NCBI GenBank assembly: GCA_035294265.1
Contig: DATGLK010000018.1
Coordinates: 44,292 to 108,291 of the forward strand
Reading direction: 5' to 3'
Length of the DNA: 64,000 nt
Source: Candidatus Binataceae bacterium
GTDB lineage: Bacteria; Desulfobacterota; Binatia; Binatales; Binataceae
A program made the position numbers and the translations under genes. The first letter of the stretch is position 1. Each line of letters begins with the position of its first letter. Under the pieces are notes generated by a model that saw only the letters and a program-made list of their open reading frames with translations, was not told the DNA's origin and made no database searches. Shown in pieces: positions 46,061 through 55,022 of the stretch.

Positions 46061-47395
46061 TCAGAAGGGGTAGTTGATGCCCGAAAAGATCGCGCTGCCG
46101 TCGGGGCCATAGCCGACATCTACAAAGGCTACTACGAAAGGCAGGGCCAAGCCCCGAAAGCCTAGGCCACCGGCAGGATGCATCTGGGAGAATGGCAGTT
46201 GCGAGGCGTCATGAAAGACTCGCCCGACATCGACAAACGGTGCCAGCTCGACCACGGCATGCGTATCGAACATGTTGACGGACCAGACTCGGGTGCGGAC
46301 CTCGAAATTGAACAGGAGCATGTTGTTATCGATATAACGACCGCTGCCGCCGCCGCGCCAGGTCTGCTGGTCGCTCACCGGCAACCCCAGCAGGCTACTC
46401 TCGCCTGGTGAGTCACCACCCATCCAGCTCATCGCCCAGAAGGGAGTTTCATTGCCTGCGGGCACATATCGAGTGTAGATGCGTCCCGCCAGCGTCACCC
46501 GATTGCCGATCGCCTGGTAGCGGCGAAAGTCGGCGGCGAATTCCGAATAGGATGAAGAGCTGAGAAAAGCGCGGTCGGAGACGCCGGCAAACAGCGCTGC
46601 CAGACCGCCGCTAGTCGGTACGGTTAAGGAATTCCTGGTGTCGTAGGACAGGATGAGCTGATTGAGCATCTCAGTGCCGCCGTTGAGTCCCTTGAGGTCG
46701 GGGAACAACGCGCGAGTGTATGGCAGATTGGTCACCGCGCCGTGATAGGTGCGCACCCAACGCGGCCGCTCGCGCAAAGCCAGTTGGAGGTGCCGAGAGA
46801 AGTTCACTCCGAGCAGCCCATCAACGTATAACTGTTGGTAGGTGTAATTGCTTTCGTTGCCTTGGCTGGAATTGTTACTCAGACCGAAAAACTCGTAGGT
46901 GGGATCGCGCTGGAATAAAAAATGGCCCTCCGCCGTCCACCAGCGCTGGCGCTCCAGGCCGGTGGCATAGTCCGCTTCCACCGAGCCGGCCTTTTTTTCC
47001 GCCCCACCCGCGATCACGTACCATTGGGTGTCGGCTGAGGGATAGGCCAGATAGCGAAAATTGGCCCCCGGCCCCATCAGCGTGTTGTAGTTGACGTCGG
47101 GCGCGATGATGCTTTCGATTTGCTGGTTGTTGTCCAGGTTAAGGAAGACCGTCATCAATCCGCCGGTGGTGCCGCTATAAGGATCGGTCACTACCTCGGG
47201 CACCGGGATCAATGGCCAACTGCTGGGGTTGGTTAGCGAAAACCCGCTGCCTTGATTCGCCTGGGCCCAGGCCGGGGTGACCAGCCAGGCCGCGAGCAGG
47301 CCGAAGGCTACCAGCCAGCGCCAACCCCTGATTGTCCGGGTGGAAAGTTGGGAGCAGTGTAGGCGGCGGCGATGTTCGGAGATCCAGGCCGACAA
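46061..47395 (-). CDS. BamA/TamA-family (D15-like) outer-membrane barrel
   Basis: 444 residues with a signal peptide (WRWLVAFGLLAAWLVTPAWA) and a C-terminal aromatic residue (GINYPF), the normal outer-membrane signature. FVDVGRVFHD, GGLGFRGLALPFVVAFVDVGY and LILSYDTRNS match the Omp85 surface-antigen barrel. No POTRA repeats are evident, so it is a short barrel-only member. It may secrete or assemble a partner; the partner is unknown. Confidence 0.8.
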   Translation of the reverse strand: MSAWISEHRRRLHCSQLSTRTIRGWRWLVAFGLLAAWLVTPAWAQANQGSGFSLTNPSSWPLIPVPEVVTDPYSGTTGGLMTVFLNLDNNQQIESIIAPDVNYNTLMGPGANFRYLAYPSADTQWYVIAGGAEKKAGSVEADYATGLERQRWWTAEGHFLFQRDPTYEFFGLSNNSSQGNESNYTYQQLYVDGLLGVNFSRHLQLALRERPRWVRTYHGAVTNLPYTRALFPDLKGLNGGTEMLNQLILSYDTRNSLTVPTSGGLAALFAGVSDRAFLSSSSYSEFAADFRRYQAIGNRVTLAGRIYTRYVPAGNETPFWAMSWMGGDSPGESSLLGLPVSDQQTWRGGGSGRYIDNNMLLFNFEVRTRVWSVNMFDTHAVVELAPFVDVGRVFHDASQLPFSQMHPAGGLGFRGLALPFVVAFVDVGYGPDGSAIFSGINYPF

Positions 47396-47398
47396 GCT

Positions 47399-48454
47399 TT
47401 ACATACGCTCCCACGCATTCTCGGCATCCCACCGCGTCGCACACGCCGGCGCGCGGGGGGCCAAGGTAAAATCTCGCCCCAGTACGTCGGCCAGGGCGAT
47501 CCCTAGGGGAATGCGCAATAACAAGTCCATCGCCCCGATCGCCATCGACAAGGCGAGCAGGACGCCGCGGTCCGCAACGGCTTGAAAGCCATAGACGAAA
47601 AGCGCTTGGGTCGAACCCAACCCCAGCGGCGTCAAGGGGAGCGCAGCCAGAATCACGATCGCCGGTATCGAGGCCAACACCAAGCCGGGCGAGAGCATGA
47701 TTCCAAAGGCGCGCATTTCCACATAGAGCAAAATGGCTTGGAGCGAGAGAGTTGCCAGACGAATCGACATCAGCACGGCGTAATGACGCAGGCGGGCTTG
47801 GCGAATCGCGGTCAGCGAGGGCCGGTCATATAGCCAGCGCGCCGGCTTCCAGCGCGGTCTTCCACTCATGCACAGTACGCTTAGTCCACCCGCCAGAACG
47901 CAGCCCGCGGCAGAATAATACCAGGGCAGAAGCAGGGGCGCGGGCGCCAACAGCAGCGCGGCAAGCAATTCCATTACCGCCAAGGTCTGAATATCAACGA
48001 AAGTCTGAAATGCCAGGGTACAGCCGGCCGCCAATAAAGGAACCTCACGGCGACGATGGACGAACAGAACCAGGGCACTGGCCGCCAGCGCGGTATTGAC
48101 CAGTTGCAGAAAGTGCTGGGTAGAAACACCCACCAGCATCTCGCTGTAGGCGAAGGGGCGATGGAAGTAGCTGAACAGCCGCGCCATCAGCAGGCTGTCC
48201 GCCAACAACCACAGCGTAAAGCTGGCTACCGCCGCAAGCAGGAACAGGGGCCAGTGAGCCTGCGACAGACCGCGCCAGAAAGCTTCGAGCGAAACACCTC
48301 GCGCAACGTCGACGATTATCGCAAGCGCCAGCAAGCCTCCCAGGATGGTCTTGAGTTTGCCCAACGCGGGGGCACTTCCTGCTTGGGCCGCTAGCAACGG
48401 CTCAGTACTCAATTGCGTCCACTCGATCCATTCGCCTCCGTCACGCCAGCTCAC
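47399..48454 (-). CDS. Flippase-like integral membrane protein (LPG synthase TM / UPF0104 type)
   Basis: About 351 residues, nearly all transmembrane. Long hydrophobic stretches include ALAIIVDVA, LFLLAAVASFTLWLLADSLL and IPAIVILAALPLTPLGLGST; the last matches the conserved GLG loop of the lysylphosphatidylglycerol-synthetase TM region. The start is uncertain. GTG 48454 overlaps the stop of a small upstream frame (GTGA); ATG 48550 is an alternative. The stop is 4 bp before the barrel gene start. A role in lipid-linked sugar transport is inferred from context only. Confidence 0.75.
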   Translation of the reverse strand: MSWRDGGEWIEWTQLSTEPLLAAQAGSAPALGKLKTILGGLLALAIIVDVARGVSLEAFWRGLSQAHWPLFLLAAVASFTLWLLADSLLMARLFSYFHRPFAYSEMLVGVSTQHFLQLVNTALAASALVLFVHRRREVPLLAAGCTLAFQTFVDIQTLAVMELLAALLLAPAPLLLPWYYSAAGCVLAGGLSVLCMSGRPRWKPARWLYDRPSLTAIRQARLRHYAVLMSIRLATLSLQAILLYVEMRAFGIMLSPGLVLASIPAIVILAALPLTPLGLGSTQALFVYGFQAVADRGVLLALSMAIGAMDLLLRIPLGIALADVLGRDFTLAPRAPACATRWDAENAWERM

Positions 48455-48645
48455 CGCCGCCCCGCTTTGAAAGCATTGAAACCGAGGTTCATCAAGTTCA
48501 ATGCCAGCCGCATTTCGCGGTCGAATTTCAGGTCGAACGCAGAAGGGCAACCGGTTGGAATCGTGGACTGCACGGGAACGGTGGCCACAGTTGTGCCCCT
48601 CCGATCGTCTCCAACCCGATCGGTACCCCGTTCAATCCTTCCCAC
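48451..48645 (-). CDS. Possible small protein coupled to the flippase-like gene
   Basis: A 64-residue frame ending FDLKFDREMRLALNLMNLG, then FNAFKAGRR. Its stop overlaps the GTG of the next gene as GTGA. It has no known domain and no signal peptide. Its reality rests only on this overlap and on a plausible C-terminal helix. Confidence 0.3.
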   Translation of the reverse strand: MGRIERGTDRVGDDRRGTTVATVPVQSTIPTGCPSAFDLKFDREMRLALNLMNLGFNAFKAGRR

Positions 48646-49151
48646 GCCCCAGGCTGTGGTCTGTAACTAGGCTAATCCCTACTACGCTGTGGCAGTTAAG
48701 GGAATCCTGCCTTCCCCTCCAAAAAAGGTTAAAACAAATGTAATTTGTATTGGTAGAGCAAAATTAAATCAATACACGCGAATAATGCCGAATTCTACCA
48801 CACGGCTGGCGGGTCACTGTTTGGTTGCTTGCGATCGTCGCAACTTTCTGACAGTTGTCGCATTTTTCGAACCCGCCCGGAACATGACGATTGGCAGTTG
48901 CAGCCGCCTGTCGGCCACCCGCAGTTTGTATCGTTCCTCTTCTGTGAGGGCAAGACAAGGTTTAGGAAATCAGGAGACAATCCAACAAAAACCTTGTTAT
49001 AAAAGTGAATCTCATGGGAAGCGTCATTTGTCGTAAAAGCCGTGAGATAGAGGCTTGTAACGTTAGCACTTAATGGCTATCCATCATTGCTGTCCTCTGC
49101 GCCGACCGACCAACCGCAGGTGAGGGGCGGGGTGACAAAAGGGGGATCGCG
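48646..49151. other. AT-rich intergenic region
   Basis: Clearly lower in GC than the window as a whole, notably at 48715-48800 and 48960-49080. No product is recognised on either strand, and there is no tRNA or terminal repeat. It probably holds the promoters of the divergent epimerase and surface-gene operons. Confidence 0.4.
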
Positions 49152-50213
49152 GTGAGTGACAATCTCTCGCTGCTGATAACCGGGGGCGCGGGCTTTATCG
49201 GCAGCCACGCTGCCCGGCGCTTCGCACGGCGCGGTTTCAGGGTAACCATCCTGGACAACCTGTCGCGGCCGGGGGCCGAACTCAATCTGGCTTGGCTGCG
49301 CCAGGAGTGCGCGGAGATCGAGTTCACGCGCTGTGACGTGCGCGATCGTGACGGGATCGAGGCTATCTTCCGCGGCCGGCAGTTTTCCGCCGTGCTGCAT
49401 CTGGCCGCTCAAGTCGCCGTCACTACTTCGCTGGCAGCGCCTTGGGAGGACTTTCAGACCAACGCCGCCGGAACTCTACACCTGCTGGAGGCGGTGCGCC
49501 GCTATTGTCCGGAGGCGGTTTTCATCTTCGCTTCGACCAACAAGGTTTACGGAGAATTAGCCGAGTTCGAGAGCACGCGGCGCGGCAAGCGCTGGACCTT
49601 CCGCGATCGCCAGGGGGTTGATGAGAGCACTTTACTGGATTTCCATTCGCCCTACGGTTGCTCCAAAGGCGCGGCCGACCAATATGTGATCGACTATGCA
49701 CGGATTTATGGCTTGCGCAGCGCCGCCTTCCGCCAGTCGTGCATCTATGGCGAGCGGCAGTTTGGGATCGAGGATCAGGGTTGGGTAGCCTGGTTCGCGA
49801 TCGCCGCCGTGCTCGGTCGCCCTCTTACGATCTACGGCGACGGCGCGCAAGTCCGCGATTTGCTTTATGTGGATGACCTTTTGGATGCCTACGAGTTGGG
49901 CTTGGAGCATCCCGAGGCGATCGCGGGGCAGGCATTCAATGTGGGCGGTGGCCCCGCCAATACGCTCTCGTTGCTAGAGCTAATCGAGCTGTTGGAGAGC
50001 AGCCTGGAGCGCCGAATGAGCCCACGTTTCGAGAGCTGGCGGCCCGGCGATCAGAAAGTCTTCGTCTCCGATATCGGCAAACTCTCGCGCCGCCTCGGAT
50101 GGCGCCCTCGGGTCGGATGTCACGAAGGGGTGCAAAGGCTGCTGGTTTGGGTCCGCGCCAATCGCGAATTGCTCCAGCGTCACCTGGATGTCGCAGACTC
50201 ACAAGCTCGCTAA
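49152..50213 (+). CDS. Extended-SDR NAD-dependent epimerase (CDP-paratose 2-epimerase-like)
   Basis: 353-residue sugar-nucleotide epimerase or dehydratase. ITGGAGFIGSHAARRFARRG binds NAD. LHLAAQVAVTTS and the catalytic YxxxK in SPYGCSKGAADQYV are present. FASTNKVYGE is the version found in CDP-paratose/tyvelose 2-epimerases. The GTG start is preceded by a G-rich Shine-Dalgarno. It would supply a deoxy-sugar for surface glycans, consistent with the neighbouring GT4 gene; the exact substrate is unproven. Confidence 0.85.
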   Translation: MSDNLSLLITGGAGFIGSHAARRFARRGFRVTILDNLSRPGAELNLAWLRQECAEIEFTRCDVRDRDGIEAIFRGRQFSAVLHLAAQVAVTTSLAAPWEDFQTNAAGTLHLLEAVRRYCPEAVFIFASTNKVYGELAEFESTRRGKRWTFRDRQGVDESTLLDFHSPYGCSKGAADQYVIDYARIYGLRSAAFRQSCIYGERQFGIEDQGWVAWFAIAAVLGRPLTIYGDGAQVRDLLYVDDLLDAYELGLEHPEAIAGQAFNVGGGPANTLSLLELIELLESSLERRMSPRFESWRPGDQKVFVSDIGKLSRRLGWRPRVGCHEGVQRLLVWVRANRELLQRHLDVADSQAR

Positions 50214-50294
50214 TGAGGCGTGCAAATGAGGTGCGGGCCGAGCATGTCGGAATGCCCCTTCAGGCGTCAGGCGTGATCCGCGTACCCAAAGCAA

Positions 50295-50328
50295 CAACGC
50301 CCTCCCGACCTTTGCCGAGAGGGCGTTG
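50295..50328. terminator. Perfect inverted repeat between convergent genes
   Basis: CAACGCCCTC and GAGGGCGTTG form a 10-bp stem with a 14-nt loop between the epimerase and the minus-strand amidohydrolase. No T-run is present. A bidirectional transcript end is likely. Confidence 0.5.
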
Positions 50329-50357
50329 CCGCCCTGACCTGGCGCCTTGGCCATTCG

Positions 50358-51380
50358 CTATGCAGCCAGTTTCTTGAGCGCCGGACAGATGCGCAGTACG
50401 TTCTTGTGGAAGATTGCCTGCTTGTCGTCTTCACTCAGAAAATCGAAGCCGCTGATGATCGGCACCAGGTCATCGCTGGGGCGCCCGGTTTCGGGCCGGA
50501 TCGCGCCCCCGGAGCCCGGTGTTTCCGTGCCAAACAGCATCCGGGCCGGAGTACGCTGTTTGATGGCCGCGGTGAGGTAATTTACGTCCAGCGCACAGGT
50601 ATCGAAAAACAAATTGTTGCGCAGATCTTTTTGCGACAGATGGCGATCGCTGGGAATGAACCGATCCAGCGCACCGCCGCAATGGCAGACTACCACCTTG
50701 AGCTCCGGGAAGCGCTCGAACACGTCGCTGTGGGAGAGCAATTGGGTGGCCAGGTACTGCTCCATCACGAAGCCTATCTGGTAGTTCTCCGGAATCACGT
50801 CGAAGCGCGGGTCTAAGCAATTGGTGCCATGCACGATAATGGGCAGGCCCAACTTCTGGCAGCGCTCGTAGACGGGGTACCAGTACGGCTTGTGCATCCC
50901 CGGCGTGGTACGTGCGCCGGCCGGATCAGGACTTAGGTAAACCGCGCCGAAGCCCAGCTCGTTAACGCATCGATCCAGCTCGGGAAGGCAGTGGCTCAAG
51001 TCTTCGGCGTCGCTGCGTTGAGGCAGTTGGGCCGCGCCGATGAAGCGAGTCGGATGCATCTCGACCTGCTTGGCGATGAAGTTGTTGACCAGGCGGGTCC
51101 AATGTGGCAGCAGATGGGGCTGCATCCAGCCCAGCATCGCGAAGGGCCGCGGCCCGATGATCTGCACGTCGATGTTGTGGTCGTCCATCAAACTGACGTG
51201 CCGGCCGGTGCTGGCGTTCCAGGCCTCGGGAGTCATGTTCAGCCCCGCCAGCCCCTGCGGGGTGCGCGGATCATGAACCCTTGGGGTGTTGGATGCGAGC
51301 ATCCCGGCTAACACAGCAAAACCATTGCCTGGCGCCGAGACGTGACCGTGAACGTCAAGAACCTTAATCCCTTTGTACAT
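50358..51380 (-). CDS. Amidohydrolase-2 family enzyme
   Basis: 340-residue TIM-barrel metalloenzyme. KVLDVHGHVSAPG gives the HxH pair. PIIVHGTNCLDP, VVVCHCGGALDRF and FGTETPGSGG provide the other ligands, with Glu in place of the usual Asp in the last motif. The large insert with WMQPHLLPHWTRLVNNFIA is common in the family of enzymes that act on carboxylated aromatic ring products. The closest named relatives may be hydratases such as LigJ, but this is not certain. Confidence 0.84.
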   Translation of the reverse strand: MYKGIKVLDVHGHVSAPGNGFAVLAGMLASNTPRVHDPRTPQGLAGLNMTPEAWNASTGRHVSLMDDHNIDVQIIGPRPFAMLGWMQPHLLPHWTRLVNNFIAKQVEMHPTRFIGAAQLPQRSDAEDLSHCLPELDRCVNELGFGAVYLSPDPAGARTTPGMHKPYWYPVYERCQKLGLPIIVHGTNCLDPRFDVIPENYQIGFVMEQYLATQLLSHSDVFERFPELKVVVCHCGGALDRFIPSDRHLSQKDLRNNLFFDTCALDVNYLTAAIKQRTPARMLFGTETPGSGGAIRPETGRPSDDLVPIISGFDFLSEDDKQAIFHKNVLRICPALKKLAA

Positions 51381-51697
51381 GAAAACTCGCTTCCTTTGGC
51401 CGGTAATTTTTTAAGTGCGTCCTGCCAGAATTGCGATAACCCAAAGTGCAGCCATGGCGCAAGTGCCGCGCGCGCCTGCGGCCAAAGAGGTGGCTCCCAA
51501 CGCCCCGCCCATGGCGCCCGCATCCCGCGATGGTATTGTAGGCGGGCGCACGCGGCGGTCTGAAGCGGCCCCGCGATTGCGTCGCGATGCAGAACCCTTA
51601 AGGTTGAGCGCGGGGCGCGTGGATAGTATGACTGGCCAGCGCTGGGGCGCGGGCGAAAGCCGGCGCCGTTTTGGAGGACTGCGCAGGTGGAGCGATT
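51381..51697. other. Intergenic stretch before the lipoprotein gene
   Basis: No gene is established. On the minus strand a 33-codon frame (51411-51512) reads MGGALGATSLAAGARG and ends WVIAILAGRT, Gly/Ala-rich and hydrophobic; it may be a tiny membrane peptide or chance. The ends hold the leaders of the two divergent genes. Confidence 0.3.
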
Positions 51698-52024
51698 ATG
51701 AGGTATCGGGCGGCAAAGATCGGAATGGCACAGGCGGTTTTGTGGAGCGCGATGGCGGGGCTGCTGGCGTTGGGCGCGCTCGGCTGTGGCAACAGCGGCG
51801 GCTTTTTCAACAACGGCATCTCTACCGCCTATTGTTCGCAAGGCTACGGCCCAGGCACCGGAGCCCTGGCCGGGCAGTGTGTGCCGGTTCGTCCTACCCA
51901 GGCCGCCCAAAGCCGCCCGCCCCTGTTGACCTCGCCGACCACAGCGCGCCAGCTCTCAGGCGCCTCTCCCGCGCGCGGTGCGATCCTGCGCTCCAGCATG
52001 TTTGCTCGCCACCAGCAGCATTAG
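51698..52024 (+). CDS. Small hypothetical lipoprotein
   Basis: 108 residues. MRYRAAKIGMAQAVLWSAMAG leads to a lipobox-like ALGC about residue 30. The mature part is Gly, Ser and Pro-rich and disordered-looking, with two further Cys (STAYCSQGY, GQCVPVRP). AGGTGGAG precedes the ATG at 51698, preferred over an upstream TTG. Function unknown. Confidence 0.55.
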   Translation: MRYRAAKIGMAQAVLWSAMAGLLALGALGCGNSGGFFNNGISTAYCSQGYGPGTGALAGQCVPVRPTQAAQSRPPLLTSPTTARQLSGASPARGAILRSSMFARHQQH

Positions 52025-52069
52025 TCCCTTACACCACCCTGGCCGCGCCGGCTGCGCGACTGGTGCCGC

Positions 52070-52594
52070 TTACGACGCCGTCTCGCCGGAAGCTTCCAAT
52101 AGCTGGGGATCGTAACCGGCGCGCGCTAGCACCCGCCGCGCCGCCGCGTAGACCTTGGAACTGTCGCTCCAGGAGGAGACCGGCACGGCTGGGGCGGCGC
52201 TAAGCCGTCCCAGCAGATCGGGGAGTTCGTCACCCGCTAGTTCTTCGCATTGCTGATAAACTCCCTCCGCCATTTCCTCCAGCGGATTGTGAACCGCGAG
52301 CACCGCCCGAATGGCGTGCAAGCCGCCGCCGCTGGGCGGCAGCATCAGCAAAGCCGCCAGCGCACCGTGATCCAACTGCAGGCGCTTGGCGAGCGGCAGC
52401 GCTTCGCCGCTTTTGCGCGCGGCCATGGGCAGCAAGATCTTTTCCTCCAGGCTGATATGGCGCAGCAGGCGCTGGCGGAAGTGCTCGTAGGCCGCGTCGC
52501 CGCCCGGGTCCCGCTCACTGGCGCGCGCCAGTAACCGATCGAGCTGGAGATGTTCGGCGGCCATCAAGGCGTAAAGCTGGCCGTGAGCTGGCAT
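52070..52594 (-). CDS. Hemerythrin-domain protein
   Basis: 174 residues with a four-helix HHE metal-binding domain. His in AAEHLQLDRLL, RHISLEEKILLP, LQLDHGAL and LAVHNPLEE are the expected di-iron ligands, with Glu alongside. Such proteins bind oxygen, nitric oxide or iron. The last 45 residues are unrelated. It is followed on the same strand by no close partner. Confidence 0.8.
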   Translation of the reverse strand: MPAHGQLYALMAAEHLQLDRLLARASERDPGGDAAYEHFRQRLLRHISLEEKILLPMAARKSGEALPLAKRLQLDHGALAALLMLPPSGGGLHAIRAVLAVHNPLEEMAEGVYQQCEELAGDELPDLLGRLSAAPAVPVSSWSDSSKVYAAARRVLARAGYDPQLLEASGETAS

Positions 52595-52609
52595 GTAAGC
52601 CGCCCCCTC

Positions 52610-53215
52610 TTACTCCACCCCCGGCATCGCGACGAAGCCTGGCAATCGCTTGACCCGCGCCAACCAGCCGCGCACTCCCGGGTAGGGGCCGAGATCGATT
52701 TGCCCCTCGGGGCACAGGGCGGTGTAGGGAAAGCAGGCGCATTCGGCAATCGTAGGTTCCTCGCCTGCCAGCCATTGATGGTTTGCCAGCCGCCGCTCCA
52801 TCACCGTCAGTGCCTTGATCCCCTTGGCTTGGCAGGCGGCCAGATCTTCTTTGAAGCCCCAGCGGATGATCCCGCGAGCGATCGCCAGCCCGGAGAGAAT
52901 CTCGTTCTGCGCCAGCTCCATCCACTGCAGCACTTCTGCGCCAGCGCGCGCCTGGGCCGGCATCCAACGCCGCTGTCCGTCGTGGGTGAGCGCCAGATAG
53001 TACAGAATCGCGGTCGACCCCCACAGCACCACCTCGCCATCGACCAGGGTCGGAATCTGGCCGCGCGGATTGAGCGTGAGGTAGTCGGCGGGTAGTGCGT
53101 TGCGCCCGTCGCCGCCACGCTCAATCTCGATCTTTTCATAAGGCAGTCCCAAAAATGACAGCAGCAGGCGGGCCTTGTAGGAGTTGCCCGAGGACTCGCG
53201 TGAATAGAGTTTCAT
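52610..53215 (-). CDS. Glutathione S-transferase family protein
   Basis: 201 residues. MKLYSRESSGNSYKARLLLSF starts the thioredoxin-like N-terminal domain, with NPRGQIPTLVDGEVVLWGSTAI as the glutathione-binding loop. The helical C-terminal domain holds WLAGEEPTIAECACFPYTA. GGAGGAG lies before ATG 53215, which is preferred over the longer frame. It may detoxify electrophiles or act in ring cleavage; the substrate is unknown. Confidence 0.88.
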   Translation of the reverse strand: MKLYSRESSGNSYKARLLLSFLGLPYEKIEIERGGDGRNALPADYLTLNPRGQIPTLVDGEVVLWGSTAILYYLALTHDGQRRWMPAQARAGAEVLQWMELAQNEILSGLAIARGIIRWGFKEDLAACQAKGIKALTVMERRLANHQWLAGEEPTIAECACFPYTALCPEGQIDLGPYPGVRGWLARVKRLPGFVAMPGVE

Positions 53216-53388
53216 CGATCTCCTCCCGGCGCGGACGAGTTGCCCAGCTCGGCCCACGCTAGCACAGACGGCCATTATACGCAGGTGGGCGTGGCTGGGA
53301 CGCACGTCGCAATCATTTTGCACGATGGCGGCACAATCGGCGCGCTAAGCTTGAGACTGTAAATCGTTTCGCGGAGGCTTCACGGACC

Positions 53389-53673
53389 ATGCCCGAGAAG
53401 GAAACCTTGCGTCGCGTGCGTAAAGACAAGGAGGAAGGCAAGGCGGCCAGCACCCAGGCCGGGGAATTCGTTCGCGAGGAAATCGAACATGTCAAGCACG
53501 GCAAGCACGGGGTCAAAAACCCCAAGCAGGCAATTGCAATCGGACTATCCAAGGCGCGCCGGGCCGGGGTCGAGCTACCGCCGCCCGAGGCGGGGCGGCG
53601 CAAAGAGAAATCCCGCAAGAGCACTTATGGCAAGAGCAAGGGGCGCGGAGATGGATCCAAATCGGGCTCGTGA
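53389..53673 (+). CDS. DUF6496-type small basic protein
   Basis: 94 residues rich in Lys, Arg and Gly. TQAGEFVREEIEHVKHGKHG and KQAIAIGLSKARRAGVELPPP are the conserved core of a widespread uncharacterised family. The C-terminal tail is highly basic (RRKEKSRKSTYGKSKGRG), suggesting nucleic acid binding. Function not established. Confidence 0.78.
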   Translation: MPEKETLRRVRKDKEEGKAASTQAGEFVREEIEHVKHGKHGVKNPKQAIAIGLSKARRAGVELPPPEAGRRKEKSRKSTYGKSKGRGDGSKSGS

Positions 53674-53884
53674 GCGCCGCGCGAATAACGACCATGAGAA
53701 GTCGGTTAGCTCAACAGCAAAAAGGGATTGATTGTTAGCAGGTTCATCCGTCGCCCATCTGATACAGCGATGTTATTACGGTCGCCGCGTCCGCGGTCTG
53801 CGGTGTGATCCTTTTGGTCAGCATCAAATTGGTCAGCACCAAAGCGGTAGCGCTGGCCGCGAAGTACTCGCGCCGGGTGCTGGC

Positions 53885-54187
53885 TTAATTGAAGCCGGTG
53901 GTGGCCAAGCGGGCAAAGGTCGGGATGAAGTAGCCCTGGATAAACTCGATCGCAATCAGAACCACAATCGGTGAAAAATCGAATCCGGCGAACACCACTG
54001 GCAGATAGCGGCGGACGAAATCGAACAGCGGCTCGGTGATCCCATAGATAAAACGCACGATCGGGTTATAGGGGTTGGGCTCGATCCAGGTCATTACCGC
54101 GGAGATTATTACCACCCACAAGTACAGCCCCAGGAGCTGGCTGACGATGCCCAACAGCGTAATGACAAAATTGGTATAGACAAACAC
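53885..54187 (-). CDS. yggT: YggT-family membrane protein
   Basis: 100 residues with two clear membrane spans (FVITLLGIVSQLLGLYLWVVI, trimmed, and FSPIVVLIAIEFIQGYFIP). ISAVMTWIEPNPYNPIVRFI and TEPLFDFVRRYLP are the conserved loop. It starts at GTG 54187. Last gene of maf-yggS-proC-yggT, 10 bp after proC, a common order. Linked to osmotic or cell-division functions in other bacteria; the mechanism is unknown. Confidence 0.88.
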   Translation of the reverse strand: MFVYTNFVITLLGIVSQLLGLYLWVVIISAVMTWIEPNPYNPIVRFIYGITEPLFDFVRRYLPVVFAGFDFSPIVVLIAIEFIQGYFIPTFARLATTGFN

Positions 54188-54197
54188 GGGATCGATT

Positions 54198-55022
54198 TTA
54201 GCGTGAACGGCCTAGTTCACGCGAGCGGGTGGCGGCGGCTTTGACCGCGTGGCCGACCACCTGGACAAAGTTACCTTGCTCGAAGGCGCGCAAAGCCGCT
54301 TCGGTGGTGCCGCCGGGCGAGGCCACCATGCGGATCAATTCATCGGGCGCCAGCTTGGATTGGCGCATCTGGGCCTCGGCGCCACGCACCGTTTGCAAGG
54401 CCATCGCCAGCGCTTGCGGCGCGCTCAGCCCTTCGGCACAAGCGGCCTCCGTCAAGGCTTTGATGAACAGATAAACGTAGGCCGGACCGCTGCCCGACAG
54501 CGCGGTGACAGCGTCAAGCAGGGCTTCGTCCTTGACCACCACCGCCTCACCGACCGCGACGAAGAGCTGGTGGGCGAAAGCCAGGTCGGCCGGCTTTGCG
54601 CGGCGGCCGCGCGCCAGCGCCGCCATGCCCTCCCCCACCATCGCCGGTGCGTTGGGCATCACCCGAATCACGCGCGCGCCGGGCAGTCCCCCCTCCAGGG
54701 TGGCCAGCGGGATTCCAGCTGCGATCGAAATAACTAACTTATCTTGCCCGGGTCGCGCGCCATTGGCCAACGCGCCGATACGCTCGATCACTGCCGCAAC
54801 GCTTTGCGGTTTGACCGCCAGTACCAAAGCCGGTGCCGCGGCCAGCACTTCGCTCAGGTCGGTGCAGGTTTTGGCTCCGGTGGCGCGGCTGAACCGCCGG
54901 CGCGCGCGGGCGTCGATATCCGCCGCGAGCATCTGCGCGGGTCGCATCACGCGTCGCGCCACCAACCCTTGCGCCAATGCGGTAGCCATATGGCCGGCGC
55001 CAATAAAGCCCAATTTAATCAT
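54198..55022 (-). CDS. proC: Pyrroline-5-carboxylate reductase
   Basis: Makes proline from pyrroline-5-carboxylate with NAD(P)H; 274 residues. MIKLGFIGAGHMATALAQGL binds the cofactor, VLAVKPQSV follows, and the signature ALSGSGPAYVYLFIKALTEA and SPGGTTEAALRAFEQGNF are intact. The ATG overlaps the yggS stop by 4 bp (ATGA). Confidence 0.95.
   Translation of the reverse strand: MIKLGFIGAGHMATALAQGLVARRVMRPAQMLAADIDARARRRFSRATGAKTCTDLSEVLAAAPALVLAVKPQSVAAVIERIGALANGARPGQDKLVISIAAGIPLATLEGGLPGARVIRVMPNAPAMVGEGMAALARGRRAKPADLAFAHQLFVAVGEAVVVKDEALLDAVTALSGSGPAYVYLFIKALTEAACAEGLSAPQALAMALQTVRGAEAQMRQSKLAPDELIRMVASPGGTTEAALRAFEQGNFVQVVGHAVKAAATRSRELGRSR

Noticed and set aside
44740-46119. Longer version of the GT4 gene starting at 46119
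   Set aside because: The extra 73 residues have no fold features and overlap the barrel gene; MRIGLNL at 45900 is the normal family start.
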